Part shown: positions 12,595-21,540 of the stretch, in pieces
Layout of the letters: every line of letters begins with the position of its first letter
How positions within the stretch are numbered: position 1 is the stretch's first letter
Assembly (NCBI RefSeq): GCF_040643435.1
Contig: NZ_JBEYUH010000002.1
Span: forward strand, 124,001-188,000
Direction: 5' to 3'
Source of the DNA: Rhodococcus sp040643435
GTDB taxonomy: Bacteria; Actinomycetota; Actinomycetes; Mycobacteriales; Mycobacteriaceae
Length of the DNA: 64,000 bases
Made by a program: the position numbers and the translations under genes
The notes under the pieces: generated by a model
Databases searched by the model: none
What the model was told of the DNA's origin: nothing
Seen by the model: the letters and a program-made list of their open reading frames with translations, nothing else

Positions 12595-13779
12595 ATGGGG
12601 CACCACCCCGGACGTCTGGATCGCGAGCTCGTGGCAGCACTGCGGAGCGGAGCGCCGGACGCCACCGCAGCGGTATACGACCGTTTCGCCCGCGAGCTGT
12701 ACGCATATGCGTGCGGCTTCGTCGACGTTTCGGCCGCTTCGGACGTGGTGAACGACTCCGTCTGGACGGCGACCGCGCGTATCCGGTCGCTACGCAATCC
12801 GGGCCTGTTCCGCGCCTGGTTGTATGCCGTGGTGCGCGCCGAATGCATCCGTGTACTGAACCGGACCGGTTCCGCGCTCGAATATCTCCCCGCCACCGAC
12901 CCGGCGTACAAGGCCGCTCCCGAAGTGCTCGAGGTCCGCGAGGCCGTGCATCTGCTCGACGGAACTGCCCGCGAGGTCGTCGATCTCACGGTCCGGCACC
13001 ACTTCACGTCCCACGAGACGGAGGCGGTGCTCGGCTCCGGGGGTGACGGTCGCATCCTCGCCCACGCGCAGGACTTCGTCGACCGCGCGGTAACCCGCGT
13101 GCCGAATGCTCTCGGGACGTTCTCTCTTCTCCCGCCGGCACCACTGCCTGGGCACCTCCGGGGAAGGGTGCTGGCGGTGCAACCGTCGGAGGCCGAGCTG
13201 TTCGACCTCGGCCGACGACTCGACCCGGTGGACCGGGAAGGCTTTCCCCGTCGCGATCGCCGGGCGAAACGTACCCTTCCGATCATTGCTGTGACCATCG
13301 CGTCGTTCGTAGTTGTCGGCGTCGGTGCATCGCTCGTGTTCCCCGGAGCCGAGCCTGCCGACATACCGATCCCGCGCCCCGCAACCGAACCGACGCTCGG
13401 CGCGGATCCGGCGGCGACCACCACGCCTCGACCGGAGGCCGAGACCGAAACCGAGACCGCCCCCGCGCCGGAATCCGTCGAGACCACCACAGAAGAACTC
13501 GTCGACGAGACATCCACGTGGACCACGACCACGGTCCCGCCAGTGGAATCCTCTACCGCACCCACCACCACCGCGACGTCGACCAGCGCAGGCTTCACCA
13601 GGCGTGGCGGACCCGGACATGAGGACGAGGACGAAGACGAGGACGGTCGTCCGCCCCGGCGCGGCGATGCGGACGATGCGCCCGGCACCGGGACGAGCCG
13701 GCCGACCACATCGCGCGCACCGACCACCCCGAAGGAGCTGCCGTCGTTCCCGTACCTACCGCCGCGTGGCGGAGGGTGA
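12595..13779 (+). CDS. ECF-sigma-like protein fused to a membrane anchor and Thr/Pro/Glu-rich tail
   Basis: A protein of 394 residues. Residues about 20-90 look like sigma region 2 (AVYDRFARELYAYACGFV, VVNDSVWTAT, LFRAWLYAVVRAECIRVL). Residues about 115-165 resemble a degenerate region 4 (LLDGTAREVVDLTVRHHFTSHETEAVLG). Residues 227-249 form one hydrophobic helix. The rest (250-394) is low complexity, rich in Thr, Pro, Glu and acidic runs, and probably lies outside the membrane. The ATG at 12595 has GGAGG 8 nt upstream. A sigma domain held at the membrane suggests release by regulated proteolysis, or an inactive sigma decoy. No anti-sigma gene is adjacent. The function is inference. Confidence 0.72.
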   Translation: MGHHPGRLDRELVAALRSGAPDATAAVYDRFARELYAYACGFVDVSAASDVVNDSVWTATARIRSLRNPGLFRAWLYAVVRAECIRVLNRTGSALEYLPATDPAYKAAPEVLEVREAVHLLDGTAREVVDLTVRHHFTSHETEAVLGSGGDGRILAHAQDFVDRAVTRVPNALGTFSLLPPAPLPGHLRGRVLAVQPSEAELFDLGRRLDPVDREGFPRRDRRAKRTLPIIAVTIASFVVVGVGASLVFPGAEPADIPIPRPATEPTLGADPAATTTPRPEAETETETAPAPESVETTTEELVDETSTWTTTTVPPVESSTAPTTTATSTSAGFTRRGGPGHEDEDEDEDGRPPRRGDADDAPGTGTSRPTTSRAPTTPKELPSFPYLPPRGGG

Positions 13780-13896
13780 GGAAGCCGGCGGAACGCCGCC
13801 TTGCCCCCTTCACGCAACCGAGACGGGGATGTAACACCGGCGGTCTAATTTCGCAGGGTCGAGCACTCGAGTTCCGGCGACGAAGGGAGACCCGTC

Positions 13897-14619
13897 GTGG
13901 CAAGTCTCCGCAGATCCGCGTTGCTCGACGGCCTGCACGTCGACGTACCGGGCCGGCCCCAGGACGCGATACTCGAGGAGTTGCGGCGCGCTTTCCTCTC
14001 CGGTGCCGCACCTCCGGGCACTCCGATCCCTGTCGGTGAAGTCGCGGAACTGTTCGGGGTGAGCCGAATTCCGGTCCGGGAAGCACTGAAGACCCTCATC
14101 GGTGAAGGCCTCGTGACCCACCGGCAGAACCACGGGTACATCGTCGCGCAGTTGACGGTCGCGGAGTTGCGCGAGATGTATCTCGTCCGCGAGAGTCTCG
14201 AATCGGCGTCCCTTGCAGCAGCGGTACGCAATGCCACCGCGGAAGACGACCGGCGCGTAGAGGAAGCACATCTGCTACTCGAACGTGCTGTGCGAGACCA
14301 TGACTCACGCGCCTATCATCGCGGTAGCCGAACCTTCCACATGGCTCTCACTCGCCCCTCGCGCATGCACCGACTGCTTCACATGCTCGAATACGCCTGG
14401 AACATAACCGAACCCGTCCAGCCCATGGTTCACGTGAGCGATACCGAACGCGCCGAACTCCACGCCGAACACGAAGCCATGCTCGAGGCCTTCCTCGCAC
14501 GCGACCCCGAACGGTTGCTCGCGGCGTCCGAGCACCACAATCGGCGACTCGACGACGCGATCGCCACCCTCTCGCCCGAGGCCGGACTGTTGTCGGCAGA
14601 AGATATACAGTTCGGGTAA
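13897..14619 (+). CDS. GntR-family (FCD) regulator
   Basis: A 240-residue regulator with an N-terminal winged helix (residues about 20-85: ILEELRRAFLSGAAPPG, VGEVAELFGVSRIPVREALKTLIGEGLV) and an all-helical FCD ligand domain (about 90-220), with histidines in FHMAL and EHHNRRL that may bind a metal. It is the FadR/VanR subfamily, which usually binds small carboxylates. It starts with GTG at 13897 after GAAGGGAGA. It stands 134 bp upstream of the NCS1 permease and racemase genes on the same strand and is the likely regulator of that uptake set. Confidence 0.9.
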   Translation: MASLRRSALLDGLHVDVPGRPQDAILEELRRAFLSGAAPPGTPIPVGEVAELFGVSRIPVREALKTLIGEGLVTHRQNHGYIVAQLTVAELREMYLVRESLESASLAAAVRNATAEDDRRVEEAHLLLERAVRDHDSRAYHRGSRTFHMALTRPSRMHRLLHMLEYAWNITEPVQPMVHVSDTERAELHAEHEAMLEAFLARDPERLLAASEHHNRRLDDAIATLSPEAGLLSAEDIQFG

Positions 14620-14753
14620 CTCGTCGGCAATATCGCGTCGTTAGCGTCGGTACGTCGGATTTCACCAGCGCCGTTGATCTCCCGCTCGTTCCGTTTCCGC
14701 CCGCCCGGCCGCGCGCCGGAACGACGGTGTTCTCCCCTCGCACAGGAGCAGGC

Positions 14754-16280
14754 ATGACCGAACTGCTGACACCCCACGCCGATGGCGGCGCCCCGATCCC
14801 GTCACCCCAGGCACCGCCCTCCTACGACCCGCGCCTGACGAACGACGATCTGGCACCGCTGAAGAACCAACGGTGGGGGTCGTACAACATTTTCGCGTTC
14901 TGGATGTCCGACGTCCACAGCGTCGGTGGTTACGTCACCGCCGGCAGCCTGTTCGCCCTCGGCCTGGCCAGCTGGCAGGTCCTCGTGGCTCTGCTCGTCG
15001 GAATCACGATCGTCTACTTCTTCTGTAATCTCGTCGCGAAGCCCAGCCAGGTCACGGGTGTCCCCTACCCGGTGATCTGCCGCAGCGTGTTCGGTGTACT
15101 CGGTGCGAACATCCCTGCGATCATCCGCGGCCTGATTGCGGTGGCGTGGTACGGGATCCAGACCTTCCTCGCCTCGGCAGCGCTCGACGTGGTGCTGATC
15201 AAGCTGTTCCCGTCCCTGGCCCCCTATGCGGTGGTCGAGGATTACGGATTCGCCGGCTTGTCCGCACTCGGATGGGTCAGCTTCCTGACCCTGTGGGTGC
15301 TGCAGGCGTGCGTGTTCTGGCGCGGAATGGAGTCGATCCGCCGGTTCATCGACTTCTGCGGCCCGGCGGTCTACGTGGTGATGTTCCTGCTCTGCGGCTA
15401 CCTCATATCCCAGGCAGGTTGGGGTGCAATCGATCTGACCCTCGGAGCTGTCACGCATACGGGGTGGTCGTCGGTGCCGGTCATGCTGGGCGCGATCGCC
15501 CTCGTGGTGTCGTACTTCTCGGGCCCGATGCTCAACTTCGGTGACTTCTCCCGATACGGAAAGTCCTATGCGGCGGTCAGGAAAGGAAACTTCCTCGGCC
15601 TTCCGGTCAACTTCCTGGTGTTCTCGCTTCTCGTGGTGATCACCGCGTCGCTCACCCTGCCGGTATACGGCGAACTGATCACCGATCCCGTCGAGACCGT
15701 CGCCCGCATCGACTCCACCTTCGCGATCGTTCTCGGTGCGCTCACGTTCGCGATCGCGACCATCGGCATCAACATCGTCGCGAACTTCATCTCACCGGCC
15801 TTCGATTTCTCCAATGTCAGTCCCCAGAAGATCAGCTGGCGTGCCGGTGGCATGATCGCCGCGGTGGGCTCGGTGCTCATCACGCCGTGGAATCTGTACA
15901 ACAATCCCGAGGTCATCCACTACACCCTCGAAACCCTCGGTGCCTTCATCGGCCCACTCTTCGGCATCCTCATCGCCGACTACTATCTCGTGCGCAAGCA
16001 GAAGGTGATCGTCGACGATCTGTTCACGATGTCCGAGAAGGGCGCGTACTTCTACAGCAAGGGTTACAACCCGGCCGCCGTCGTCGCGACCGTCGTCGGC
16101 GCGGTGATCGCGATGATCCCGGTGCTGTTCAACCACGCTCCCGGCATGCAGACCGCCGCCCAGTACAGCTGGTTCATCGGATGTGGCCTCGGCTTCGCCC
16201 TCTATTACGTGCTCGCGACCCGCACCCGACTCGCGGTTCGCGTCCCCGCAGCACCCGAGCAGGAAGCGGCCCAACAGTAA
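14754..16280 (+). CDS. NCS1-family nucleobase/hydantoin-type permease
   Basis: A 508-residue integral membrane protein with about 12 helices. The conserved NCS1 N-terminal block LTNDDLAPLKNQRWGSYNIFAFWMSD (in parts) and the loop NFGDFSRYGKS place it in the nucleobase-cation-symport-1 family, which imports cytosine, uracil, allantoin, hydantoins or thiamine with H+ or Na+. It starts at the ATG 14754 with AGGAG 5 nt upstream. Its stop overlaps the start of the racemase gene (TAATG), so the two work together. This points to hydantoin, allantoin or a related cyclic ureide as substrate, but family alone does not decide. Confidence 0.92.
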   Translation: MTELLTPHADGGAPIPSPQAPPSYDPRLTNDDLAPLKNQRWGSYNIFAFWMSDVHSVGGYVTAGSLFALGLASWQVLVALLVGITIVYFFCNLVAKPSQVTGVPYPVICRSVFGVLGANIPAIIRGLIAVAWYGIQTFLASAALDVVLIKLFPSLAPYAVVEDYGFAGLSALGWVSFLTLWVLQACVFWRGMESIRRFIDFCGPAVYVVMFLLCGYLISQAGWGAIDLTLGAVTHTGWSSVPVMLGAIALVVSYFSGPMLNFGDFSRYGKSYAAVRKGNFLGLPVNFLVFSLLVVITASLTLPVYGELITDPVETVARIDSTFAIVLGALTFAIATIGINIVANFISPAFDFSNVSPQKISWRAGGMIAAVGSVLITPWNLYNNPEVIHYTLETLGAFIGPLFGILIADYYLVRKQKVIVDDLFTMSEKGAYFYSKGYNPAAVVATVVGAVIAMIPVLFNHAPGMQTAAQYSWFIGCGLGFALYYVLATRTRLAVRVPAAPEQEAAQQ

Positions 16281-17014
16281 TGCTCATCAAGGTCGTCAAC
16301 CCGAACACCACGTGGTCGATGACCGCCAGGATCGGAGCATGTGCCCGGGCCGTCGCCGGCCCGGGCACGTCGGTCGAGGCTGTCAGCCCGTCGATGGGCC
16401 CGGCCTCGATCGAGAGTCACTACGACGAGGCACTCGCCGTCCCGGGGCTTCTCGACGAGATCCGCAAGGGCGAACGCGAGGGTGCCGACGGCTACGTGAT
16501 CGCGTGCTTCGGGGATCCGGGGCTCGACGCGGCACGCGAGATCGCATCGGGTCCGGTGGTGGGAATCGCCGAGGCGGCGATGCACACCGCGAGCATGCTC
16601 GGTCGAGGCTTCTCGGTGGTCACCACACTCGGTCGCACCACCGGGCGCGCCTGGGATCTCGCCGGACGGTACGGCATGCGGGAGGCATGTCGCGGCGTAC
16701 ATGCTTGCGAGATACCGGTACTGGCGCTCGACACCGACCCCGATGCGCGCAAGATCGTCACCGGGGCGTGCCTCGACGCGCTGTACGAGGACGGTTCGGA
16801 CGTGGTGGTGCTCGGCTGCGCCGGGATGTCGGATCTGTGCGCGCAGATCTCCGCCGACATCGGCGCTCCTGTCGTCGACGGCGTCGCGGCCGCAACTCTC
16901 ACAGTGCAGTCGCTGGTCACGATGCGACTCTCGACCGGTAAGCGAGGTGAGTTCGCCGCTCCTCCGCAGAAGCGCTATTCGGGTCTGCTCGAGGACTTCA
17001 CGACCGGCGACTGA
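16280..17014 (+). CDS. Asp/Glu/hydantoin racemase family protein
   Basis: A 244-residue member of the aspartate/glutamate/hydantoin racemase superfamily. It starts with VVNPNTTWSMT (HyuE/allantoin racemase signature) and carries both catalytic cysteines, C76 in IACFGDPG and C180 in VLGCAGM. These enzymes invert the stereocentre of 5-substituted hydantoins or allantoin by two-base catalysis. The ATG overlaps the permease stop by one base. No hydantoinase, allantoinase or carbamoylase gene follows, so the ring-opening enzyme would have to be elsewhere. The next gene is unrelated. Confidence 0.9.
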   Translation: MLIKVVNPNTTWSMTARIGACARAVAGPGTSVEAVSPSMGPASIESHYDEALAVPGLLDEIRKGEREGADGYVIACFGDPGLDAAREIASGPVVGIAEAAMHTASMLGRGFSVVTTLGRTTGRAWDLAGRYGMREACRGVHACEIPVLALDTDPDARKIVTGACLDALYEDGSDVVVLGCAGMSDLCAQISADIGAPVVDGVAAATLTVQSLVTMRLSTGKRGEFAAPPQKRYSGLLEDFTTGD

Positions 17015-17033
17015 AAGTTCGGTTCGCACCGCC

Positions 17034-17039
17034 TAGCAT
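17034..17039 (+). promoter_or_regulatory. -10 element of a leaderless promoter (elaA)
   Basis: TAGCAT lies exactly 7 nt before the ATG at 17047, so the message should start at the start codon. No ribosome-binding site is visible. I see no convincing -35. Confidence 0.5.
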
Positions 17040-17046
17040 CGGCAGA

Positions 17047-17505
17047 ATGCCGTCCGTTCATCACGCCGCCCTACGAGACATCCGTCCCGAGACGCTGTAT
17101 CGGATCGTGGCGCTACGCACCGACGTCTTCGTCTACGAGCAGGGAATCACGAGCGAACCCGAACTCGACGGGCGCGACCTCGAGCCGACCACCGAGCTTT
17201 TCTGGACGGAGGACGGCGAGGAGATCGTCGCGACGCTGCGCGTGCTCGCCGACGGGGACATCACCCACATCGGTCGCGTCGCGACCGCGAAGCACGCACG
17301 CGGTCGCGGCCTCGCCGGCGAGCTGATCGACGCAGCGCTCGCGACCTGCGCCGGGGTGGTGGACATCTCCGCTCAGGCCTACCTGGAGAACTGGTACGGC
17401 CGTTTCGGTTTCGTGCGTACGGGTCCGAACTACCCCGAGGCGGGCATCGACCACGTGCCGATGCGCCGTACGCCCCGGCCTCTCAGACCTGCCGCCCCAG
17501 GGTGA
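17047..17505 (+). CDS. GNAT acetyltransferase, ElaA family
   Basis: A 152-residue N-acetyltransferase of the ElaA group, recognised by LRTDVFVYEQGI near residue 24-35, the acetyl-CoA loop HIGRVATAKHARGRGLAGELI (in parts, about 77-98) and the C-terminal YGRFGFVRTGPNYPEAGIDHVPM. ElaA proteins are cytosolic; their natural substrates are not established. The start is supported by a leaderless -10. Its last 23 bp overlap the end of the convergent SDR gene. Confidence 0.9.
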   Translation: MPSVHHAALRDIRPETLYRIVALRTDVFVYEQGITSEPELDGRDLEPTTELFWTEDGEEIVATLRVLADGDITHIGRVATAKHARGRGLAGELIDAALATCAGVVDISAQAYLENWYGRFGFVRTGPNYPEAGIDHVPMRRTPRPLRPAAPG

Positions 17506-18355
17506 ACCGCACTCCGGTGAGTTCCTCGGACAGTTCCCACAGGCGCGCGGCGCTCTCCCGGTCGCGCGCTCGTCGCGCGATACCGGCCCGTCCGGGCGCA
17601 CCGTAGAGGAGGAATCGCGGTCCGACGAATCCTCCCGTGATCCCGGGATCGGACGCGGCGACGACCACTGATTCCGCGCCCTCGTCCGGAGTGCGCTGCA
17701 GGATCGTCTTGCCGAAGCCGAACAGCCGGTCGAACCAGGTGCCGGTGTGGCTCCCGACCTCGGTCGCCGCGTAACCCGGGTGTGCGGCGACCGCGCACAC
17801 GGGCGATCGGGCCTCGGCGAGGCGGCGTTCGAGCTCGAGGCTGAACATCAGGTTCGCCAGCTTCGACTGTGCGTACGCCGCGGCACGGTTGTACGGTCGT
17901 CGTTCCCAGTTGAGGTCGGCGAGGTCCATGCGGCCCACCAGGTGGGCAGCACTCGACACCGTGACGACACGACCGGTGATCCGGGGCAGCAACAACCCGG
18001 TCAGCGCGAAGTGGCCGAGATGGTTGGTCCCCATCTGCATCTCGAATCCGTCGACTGTACGTCGCAGCGGAACCGCCATGACACCGGCGTTGTTGACGAG
18101 CACGTCGATCTGCCGCTCGCCGATCGAGTCCACGAACGCACGGATCGACGACAGATCGGCGAGGTCCACACGATGCATCTCGGCTCCGGAACCGATCGCC
18201 GCGGCGACATCCCGTCCGCGGTCGATGTTGCGCCCGGTGAGAATGACGGTGGCACCCGCGGCACCGAGGGCGTGGGCCGTCGACTCCCCCACGCCGCTGG
18301 TCGCTCCCGTCACCAGGACGACGCGACCGACCAGCGACGTGGCAGCGTCAGGCAC
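17483..18355 (-). CDS. short-chain dehydrogenase
   Basis: A 290-residue SDR with cofactor motif GATSGVG, NNAGVM and the active-site YAQSK. It is clearly related to the SDR at 11563-12450 (same MAVPLRRTxDGFEMQxGTNHxGHFALTGLLL block and the same LWELSEEL tail), so the two are paralogues about 5 kb apart. The start is GTG 18355 or TTG 18358, overlapping the end of the mycolyltransferase gene by 8 or 11 bp, so it is translated from the same message. The substrate is unknown. A link to cell-envelope lipids is suggested only by context. Confidence 0.88.
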   Translation of the reverse strand: MPDAATSLVGRVVLVTGATSGVGESTAHALGAAGATVILTGRNIDRGRDVAAAIGSGAEMHRVDLADLSSIRAFVDSIGERQIDVLVNNAGVMAVPLRRTVDGFEMQMGTNHLGHFALTGLLLPRITGRVVTVSSAAHLVGRMDLADLNWERRPYNRAAAYAQSKLANLMFSLELERRLAEARSPVCAVAAHPGYAATEVGSHTGTWFDRLFGFGKTILQRTPDEGAESVVVAASDPGITGGFVGPRFLLYGAPGRAGIARRARDRESAARLWELSEELTGVRFTLGRQV

Positions 18356-19343
18356 CAATCGAGGACTTCAGCATCGGGAGCATCGCCCACAGTTCGTCCT
18401 GCCAGTAGGACCACGTGTGGGTTCCTGTGCTCGGGAACGAGAAGTGTGCGGAGTCGATGCCGAGCGTCAGCAGGCGAATCTGGAATGCACGGTTCTGGGT
18501 CAGGGCGAGAGCCTCGAGTCCCATCGCATTCGTGGTGTTGAACACCCCGATCAACGAGTTGGGACGGTCGTGCCGACCCGGCAGGCCGCTCGATGCCGAG
18601 ATCCACATGGGCAGGCCGCGCATCCTCGGAGCGGCCACGAACGGATCGTGACGCAGCCAGGCGCGATCCCACGGCGGACCCCACATCGCATCGGAGTTGA
18701 AGCCACCGGCATCGATCATCGCCAGCCGGATCGCTTCCCGCATCCCAGGAGCCGAGAGGTTGAGGTAACCCGACATCGAACCTGCGAACTTGAACTGGTC
18801 GCGGTGGTAGGCAGCCAGAACGAGCGCCGCGTTACCACCCATCGACAGGCCGACCACCGCGTTGTTGTTGCGGTCGATGCCGTAGGCGTTCGCGAGATGG
18901 GCCGGGAGGTTCTCGGTCAGGAAGGTCTCCCACTTGTAGGTGTAGGGCTGACCGTTGAAATTGCTGGGCGCATACCAGTCCGCGTAGAAGCTGGACTGTC
19001 CTCCGACGGGCATGATCACGTTGACGCCGTGGTCGGCCAGCCATGCCGCGTTGGTCTCGTGCTCCCAACCGCTCACATCGTCGGTGGCGCGCAGACCGTC
19101 GAGCAGATAGACGGCCTTGTTGCTGCCGTTGTTCGCACGCCAGATACGCACCTTGATCGCACCGACCCCACCCGGCGCGGCAACCATGTCCTCGTGGAAC
19201 CGTGTGTACGGATCGGCCGCGGCCGTCCCGGCTCCGAGGCCGCTGAACATCAGCGCCAGCGGCAGCACCACCGCTGTCACGAGTAGCCGAACGAGAGTGC
19301 GTTCCCCCCGCCGACGTCTTCCGGATCCCGCCGAAATCGTCAC
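18348..19343 (-). CDS. secreted antigen-85-type mycolyltransferase
   Basis: A 331-residue exported alpha/beta-hydrolase. It has a basic N-terminus, a hydrophobic stretch (residues 17-36) and a signal-peptidase site after AAA near residue 43. The nucleophile is S168 in VGLSMGGNAAL, and H309 in GTHTWSYW matches the catalytic histidine of antigen 85. The family transfers mycolic acids between trehalose monomycolate, trehalose dimycolate and arabinogalactan outside the membrane. I chose the GTG at 19343 because AAGGGGAGC lies 5 nt before it and the signal peptide then starts normally. It is co-transcribed with the SDR downstream and divergent from the RluA-type gene. Confidence 0.93.
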   Translation of the reverse strand: MTISAGSGRRRRGERTLVRLLVTAVVLPLALMFSGLGAGTAAADPYTRFHEDMVAAPGGVGAIKVRIWRANNGSNKAVYLLDGLRATDDVSGWEHETNAAWLADHGVNVIMPVGGQSSFYADWYAPSNFNGQPYTYKWETFLTENLPAHLANAYGIDRNNNAVVGLSMGGNAALVLAAYHRDQFKFAGSMSGYLNLSAPGMREAIRLAMIDAGGFNSDAMWGPPWDRAWLRHDPFVAAPRMRGLPMWISASSGLPGRHDRPNSLIGVFNTTNAMGLEALALTQNRAFQIRLLTLGIDSAHFSFPSTGTHTWSYWQDELWAMLPMLKSSIGA

Positions 19344-19497
19344 AAAAAGCTCCCCTTGCACTCCAGTAACATTCTTCGCTTCCGCCCCAGGGTATCGACG
19401 GTGCAGAAACTCTGAGCAGGCTTGCACACAATCGTTATCGGGGAAAGCCCGGCCGCGTTATCTCCGGTCCCGGGATCCGGGACTGCGGGGGTGGGAC

Positions 19498-19503
19498 TAG
19501 CCT
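19498..19503 (+). promoter_or_regulatory. -10 element of a leaderless promoter (pseudouridine synthase)
   Basis: TAGCCT stands 8 nt before the GTG at 19512 and no ribosome-binding site is present, which suggests a leaderless message. Confidence 0.45.
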
Positions 19504-19511
19504 GACGATCC

Positions 19512-20432
19512 GTGGCCGAAGCTCCGCTCCCCGTTCGCGACGGGTTGAACCCGACCCGCCTACGACTGCCGGAAAACGGCAGGTGGGCCACCATATCGGA
19601 GTTTCTTTCGGCACGTTTCCCGGGTGATGCAGCACGTATCGCCGAAAAGGTCGAAAGCGGCGAAGTGGTCATACAGGACGGTACGCCGATCACTCGCTCG
19701 ACCCGATACATGCCGCGCGAATTCGTGTATCTCTATCGTGATCCTCCTGCAGAACCACGCGTTCCCTTCGAGATCGACATCCTCCATCGTGACGAGAACC
19801 TGCTCGTCGTCGACAAGCCGCACTTCCTGGCGACCACGCCGCGCGGCTCGTGGGTGACGGAGAGCGCTGTCGTCCGGTTACGCAGGGAACTGGACCTTCC
19901 CGAACTCTCCCCCGTCCACCGGCTCGATCGGCTCACCGCCGGCGTACTGGTGCTCACCGTCCGGCGCGAGGCGCGGCGCGCCTATCAGATGCTGTTCGAT
20001 CAGCGGCTCGTGGAGAAGGAGTACGAGGCGATCGCTCACGCGGCACCCCACCTCGACTTCCCGCTCGAGATCCGCAGTCGCATCGTCAAGGAGCGTGGCG
20101 TGCTGCAGGCCCGCGAGGTCGACGGCCCCGTCAACGCGGTGACCCGAGTCGACGTCACGGCCACGGCCGGCAACCGTGCGCGCTACCGTCTGCGACCGCT
20201 CACCGGCAGGACGCATCAGCTTCGCGTACACATGAACTCGCTAGGCCTGCCGATCATCGGCGACAACCTGTACCCGAATGTGTACGAGGTTGGGCCACAG
20301 GATTATTCGGACCCACTGCAGCTCCTTGCCCGGTCCCTGTCGTTCGACGATCCGATCACAGGTCGGCCGACCCGCTTCGTAAGCCGCCGAAACCTGGCAG
20401 CATGGGGTAACAGCACACCAGGACCCCGCTGA
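19512..20432 (+). CDS. RluA-family pseudouridine synthase
   Basis: A 306-residue RNA-modifying enzyme. The catalytic aspartate is D139 in HRLDRLTAG. Flanking motifs are LLVVDKPHFL, RAYQMLFDQRLVEKEYEA and GRTHQLRVHMNSLGLPIIGDNLYP. It converts a uridine in rRNA or tRNA to pseudouridine; the exact site cannot be told from sequence. The N-terminal 75 residues carry an S4-like segment (TISEFLSARFPGDAARIAEKVESGEVVI). It starts with GTG 19512. Confidence 0.92.
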   Translation: MAEAPLPVRDGLNPTRLRLPENGRWATISEFLSARFPGDAARIAEKVESGEVVIQDGTPITRSTRYMPREFVYLYRDPPAEPRVPFEIDILHRDENLLVVDKPHFLATTPRGSWVTESAVVRLRRELDLPELSPVHRLDRLTAGVLVLTVRREARRAYQMLFDQRLVEKEYEAIAHAAPHLDFPLEIRSRIVKERGVLQAREVDGPVNAVTRVDVTATAGNRARYRLRPLTGRTHQLRVHMNSLGLPIIGDNLYPNVYEVGPQDYSDPLQLLARSLSFDDPITGRPTRFVSRRNLAAWGNSTPGPR

Positions 20433-20459
20433 CCGGCGGGTCTCGTCTTGGAGGTTCCC

Positions 20460-20966
20460 ATGGATATCGGCAGCATCTCGCGTACCTATGACGGGAGGGT
20501 GGCCCTCCGATTCGAACGCTCGTTCCCCTACCCTCCCGAGAAGGTATGGAGCGTTCTCACCGATCCCCGGCACCTCCGTGACTGGTTCCCCGCTGTGGTC
20601 GAGGTCGAGCTCACCCCCGGCGCTACGCTCGAATTCCGTTGCCCACAGGAACAGACCCGCCGTTCCGTCCTCCCGGAAGGGCACACCAGTGCAGGCAGCG
20701 TGCTCACGGTGCGCGTCGGCCGGGTGCTGGAATACCTCTGGGACGCCGACGTTCTGCACTGGGAACTCACGCCCGACGGCTCCGGCGGATGTTGGCTCAC
20801 GCTCACCCACACCACGGACGACGAAGAAGACGCCCTCGCACACGGCGCCGAATGGCATGCCGGATTCGAAGTGGTCGAGGCCCAGTTGGCCGGACGTCCG
20901 GTGGACTGGTCGTGCTGGGACCGCGCCGCCGAACTGAGCACCCACTATCGCCGCGACTCCGGCTGA
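20460..20966 (+). CDS. SRPBCC (START-like) domain protein
   Basis: A 168-residue protein with the AHSA1/SRPBCC fold: RFERSFPYPPEKVWSVLTDPRHLRDWFP at residues about 17-44, then alternating strands and a long C-terminal helix (GFEVVEAQLAG). Members bind hydrophobic ligands or act as co-chaperones; nothing here tells which. The ATG at 20460 has GGAGG 6 nt upstream. It follows the pseudouridine synthase by 27 bp and may be in the same message. Confidence 0.85.
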   Translation: MDIGSISRTYDGRVALRFERSFPYPPEKVWSVLTDPRHLRDWFPAVVEVELTPGATLEFRCPQEQTRRSVLPEGHTSAGSVLTVRVGRVLEYLWDADVLHWELTPDGSGGCWLTLTHTTDDEEDALAHGAEWHAGFEVVEAQLAGRPVDWSCWDRAAELSTHYRRDSG

Positions 20967-20994
20967 CGCCCGGACTGCGATTCGAACCGGGTCG

Positions 20995-21540
20995 CTACCG
21001 ATGCATCCCGCGCCGTGAGGAAGTCGAGCCGACCCCGTCGAGATCGCGCTCTCCGGCCTCCGTCCGCGCAACGATTCGCGCGCCCCACGCTCCGATCGCG
21101 TCCCAGTCCCGGAAGTCCCCGGAGGGGGCGCCGACCATCTTGACGACCATCCGCTCGCCGGTGCCGAGCACCGCCGGATCCAACTTTCCCGGGAAGGTGC
21201 GATGCTCGCATGCTCCGGTGCGTTCGGCGACGGCGCACGCGTCGTAGGACGTATTCACCTGCCGCCCGCCCGTAGCGACCGGGCCCGACGAGAAGAGGTA
21301 GACGTCGCGCCCGCGCAGGGCCGACGCGTGGCGCTCTGCGAATTCGCGAGCACTCCGCAGCCACCTGCTGCGGTACACGGCGCTGCCGAGTACCACGACG
21401 TCGTAGACGTCGACCTCGTCGACCTGTTCGGGCGCGCTCACGTCCACCTGCGCGCCGTGGTGACGCATCGCAGCCGCGAGCGCCGTGGCGATCTCCTCGG
21501 TCGAACCGTGTCGACTCGCCACCGAAACAAGAACCTTCAT
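20995..21540 (-). CDS. flavodoxin-domain protein (HemG-like)
   Basis: A 181-residue protein starting MKVLVSVASRHGSTEEIA, the FMN phosphate-binding loop of flavodoxins, followed by YDVVVLGSAVYRSRW and LFSSGPV. This is the flavodoxin branch with menaquinone-dependent protoporphyrinogen oxidase (HemG/PgdH-like) members. No heme genes are nearby, so a general redox role is equally possible. The ATG 21540 has GGAGG about 9 nt upstream. It is divergent from the CYTH-CHAD gene. Confidence 0.85.
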   Translation of the reverse strand: MKVLVSVASRHGSTEEIATALAAAMRHHGAQVDVSAPEQVDEVDVYDVVVLGSAVYRSRWLRSAREFAERHASALRGRDVYLFSSGPVATGGRQVNTSYDACAVAERTGACEHRTFPGKLDPAVLGTGERMVVKMVGAPSGDFRDWDAIGAWGARIVARTEAGERDLDGVGSTSSRRGMHR

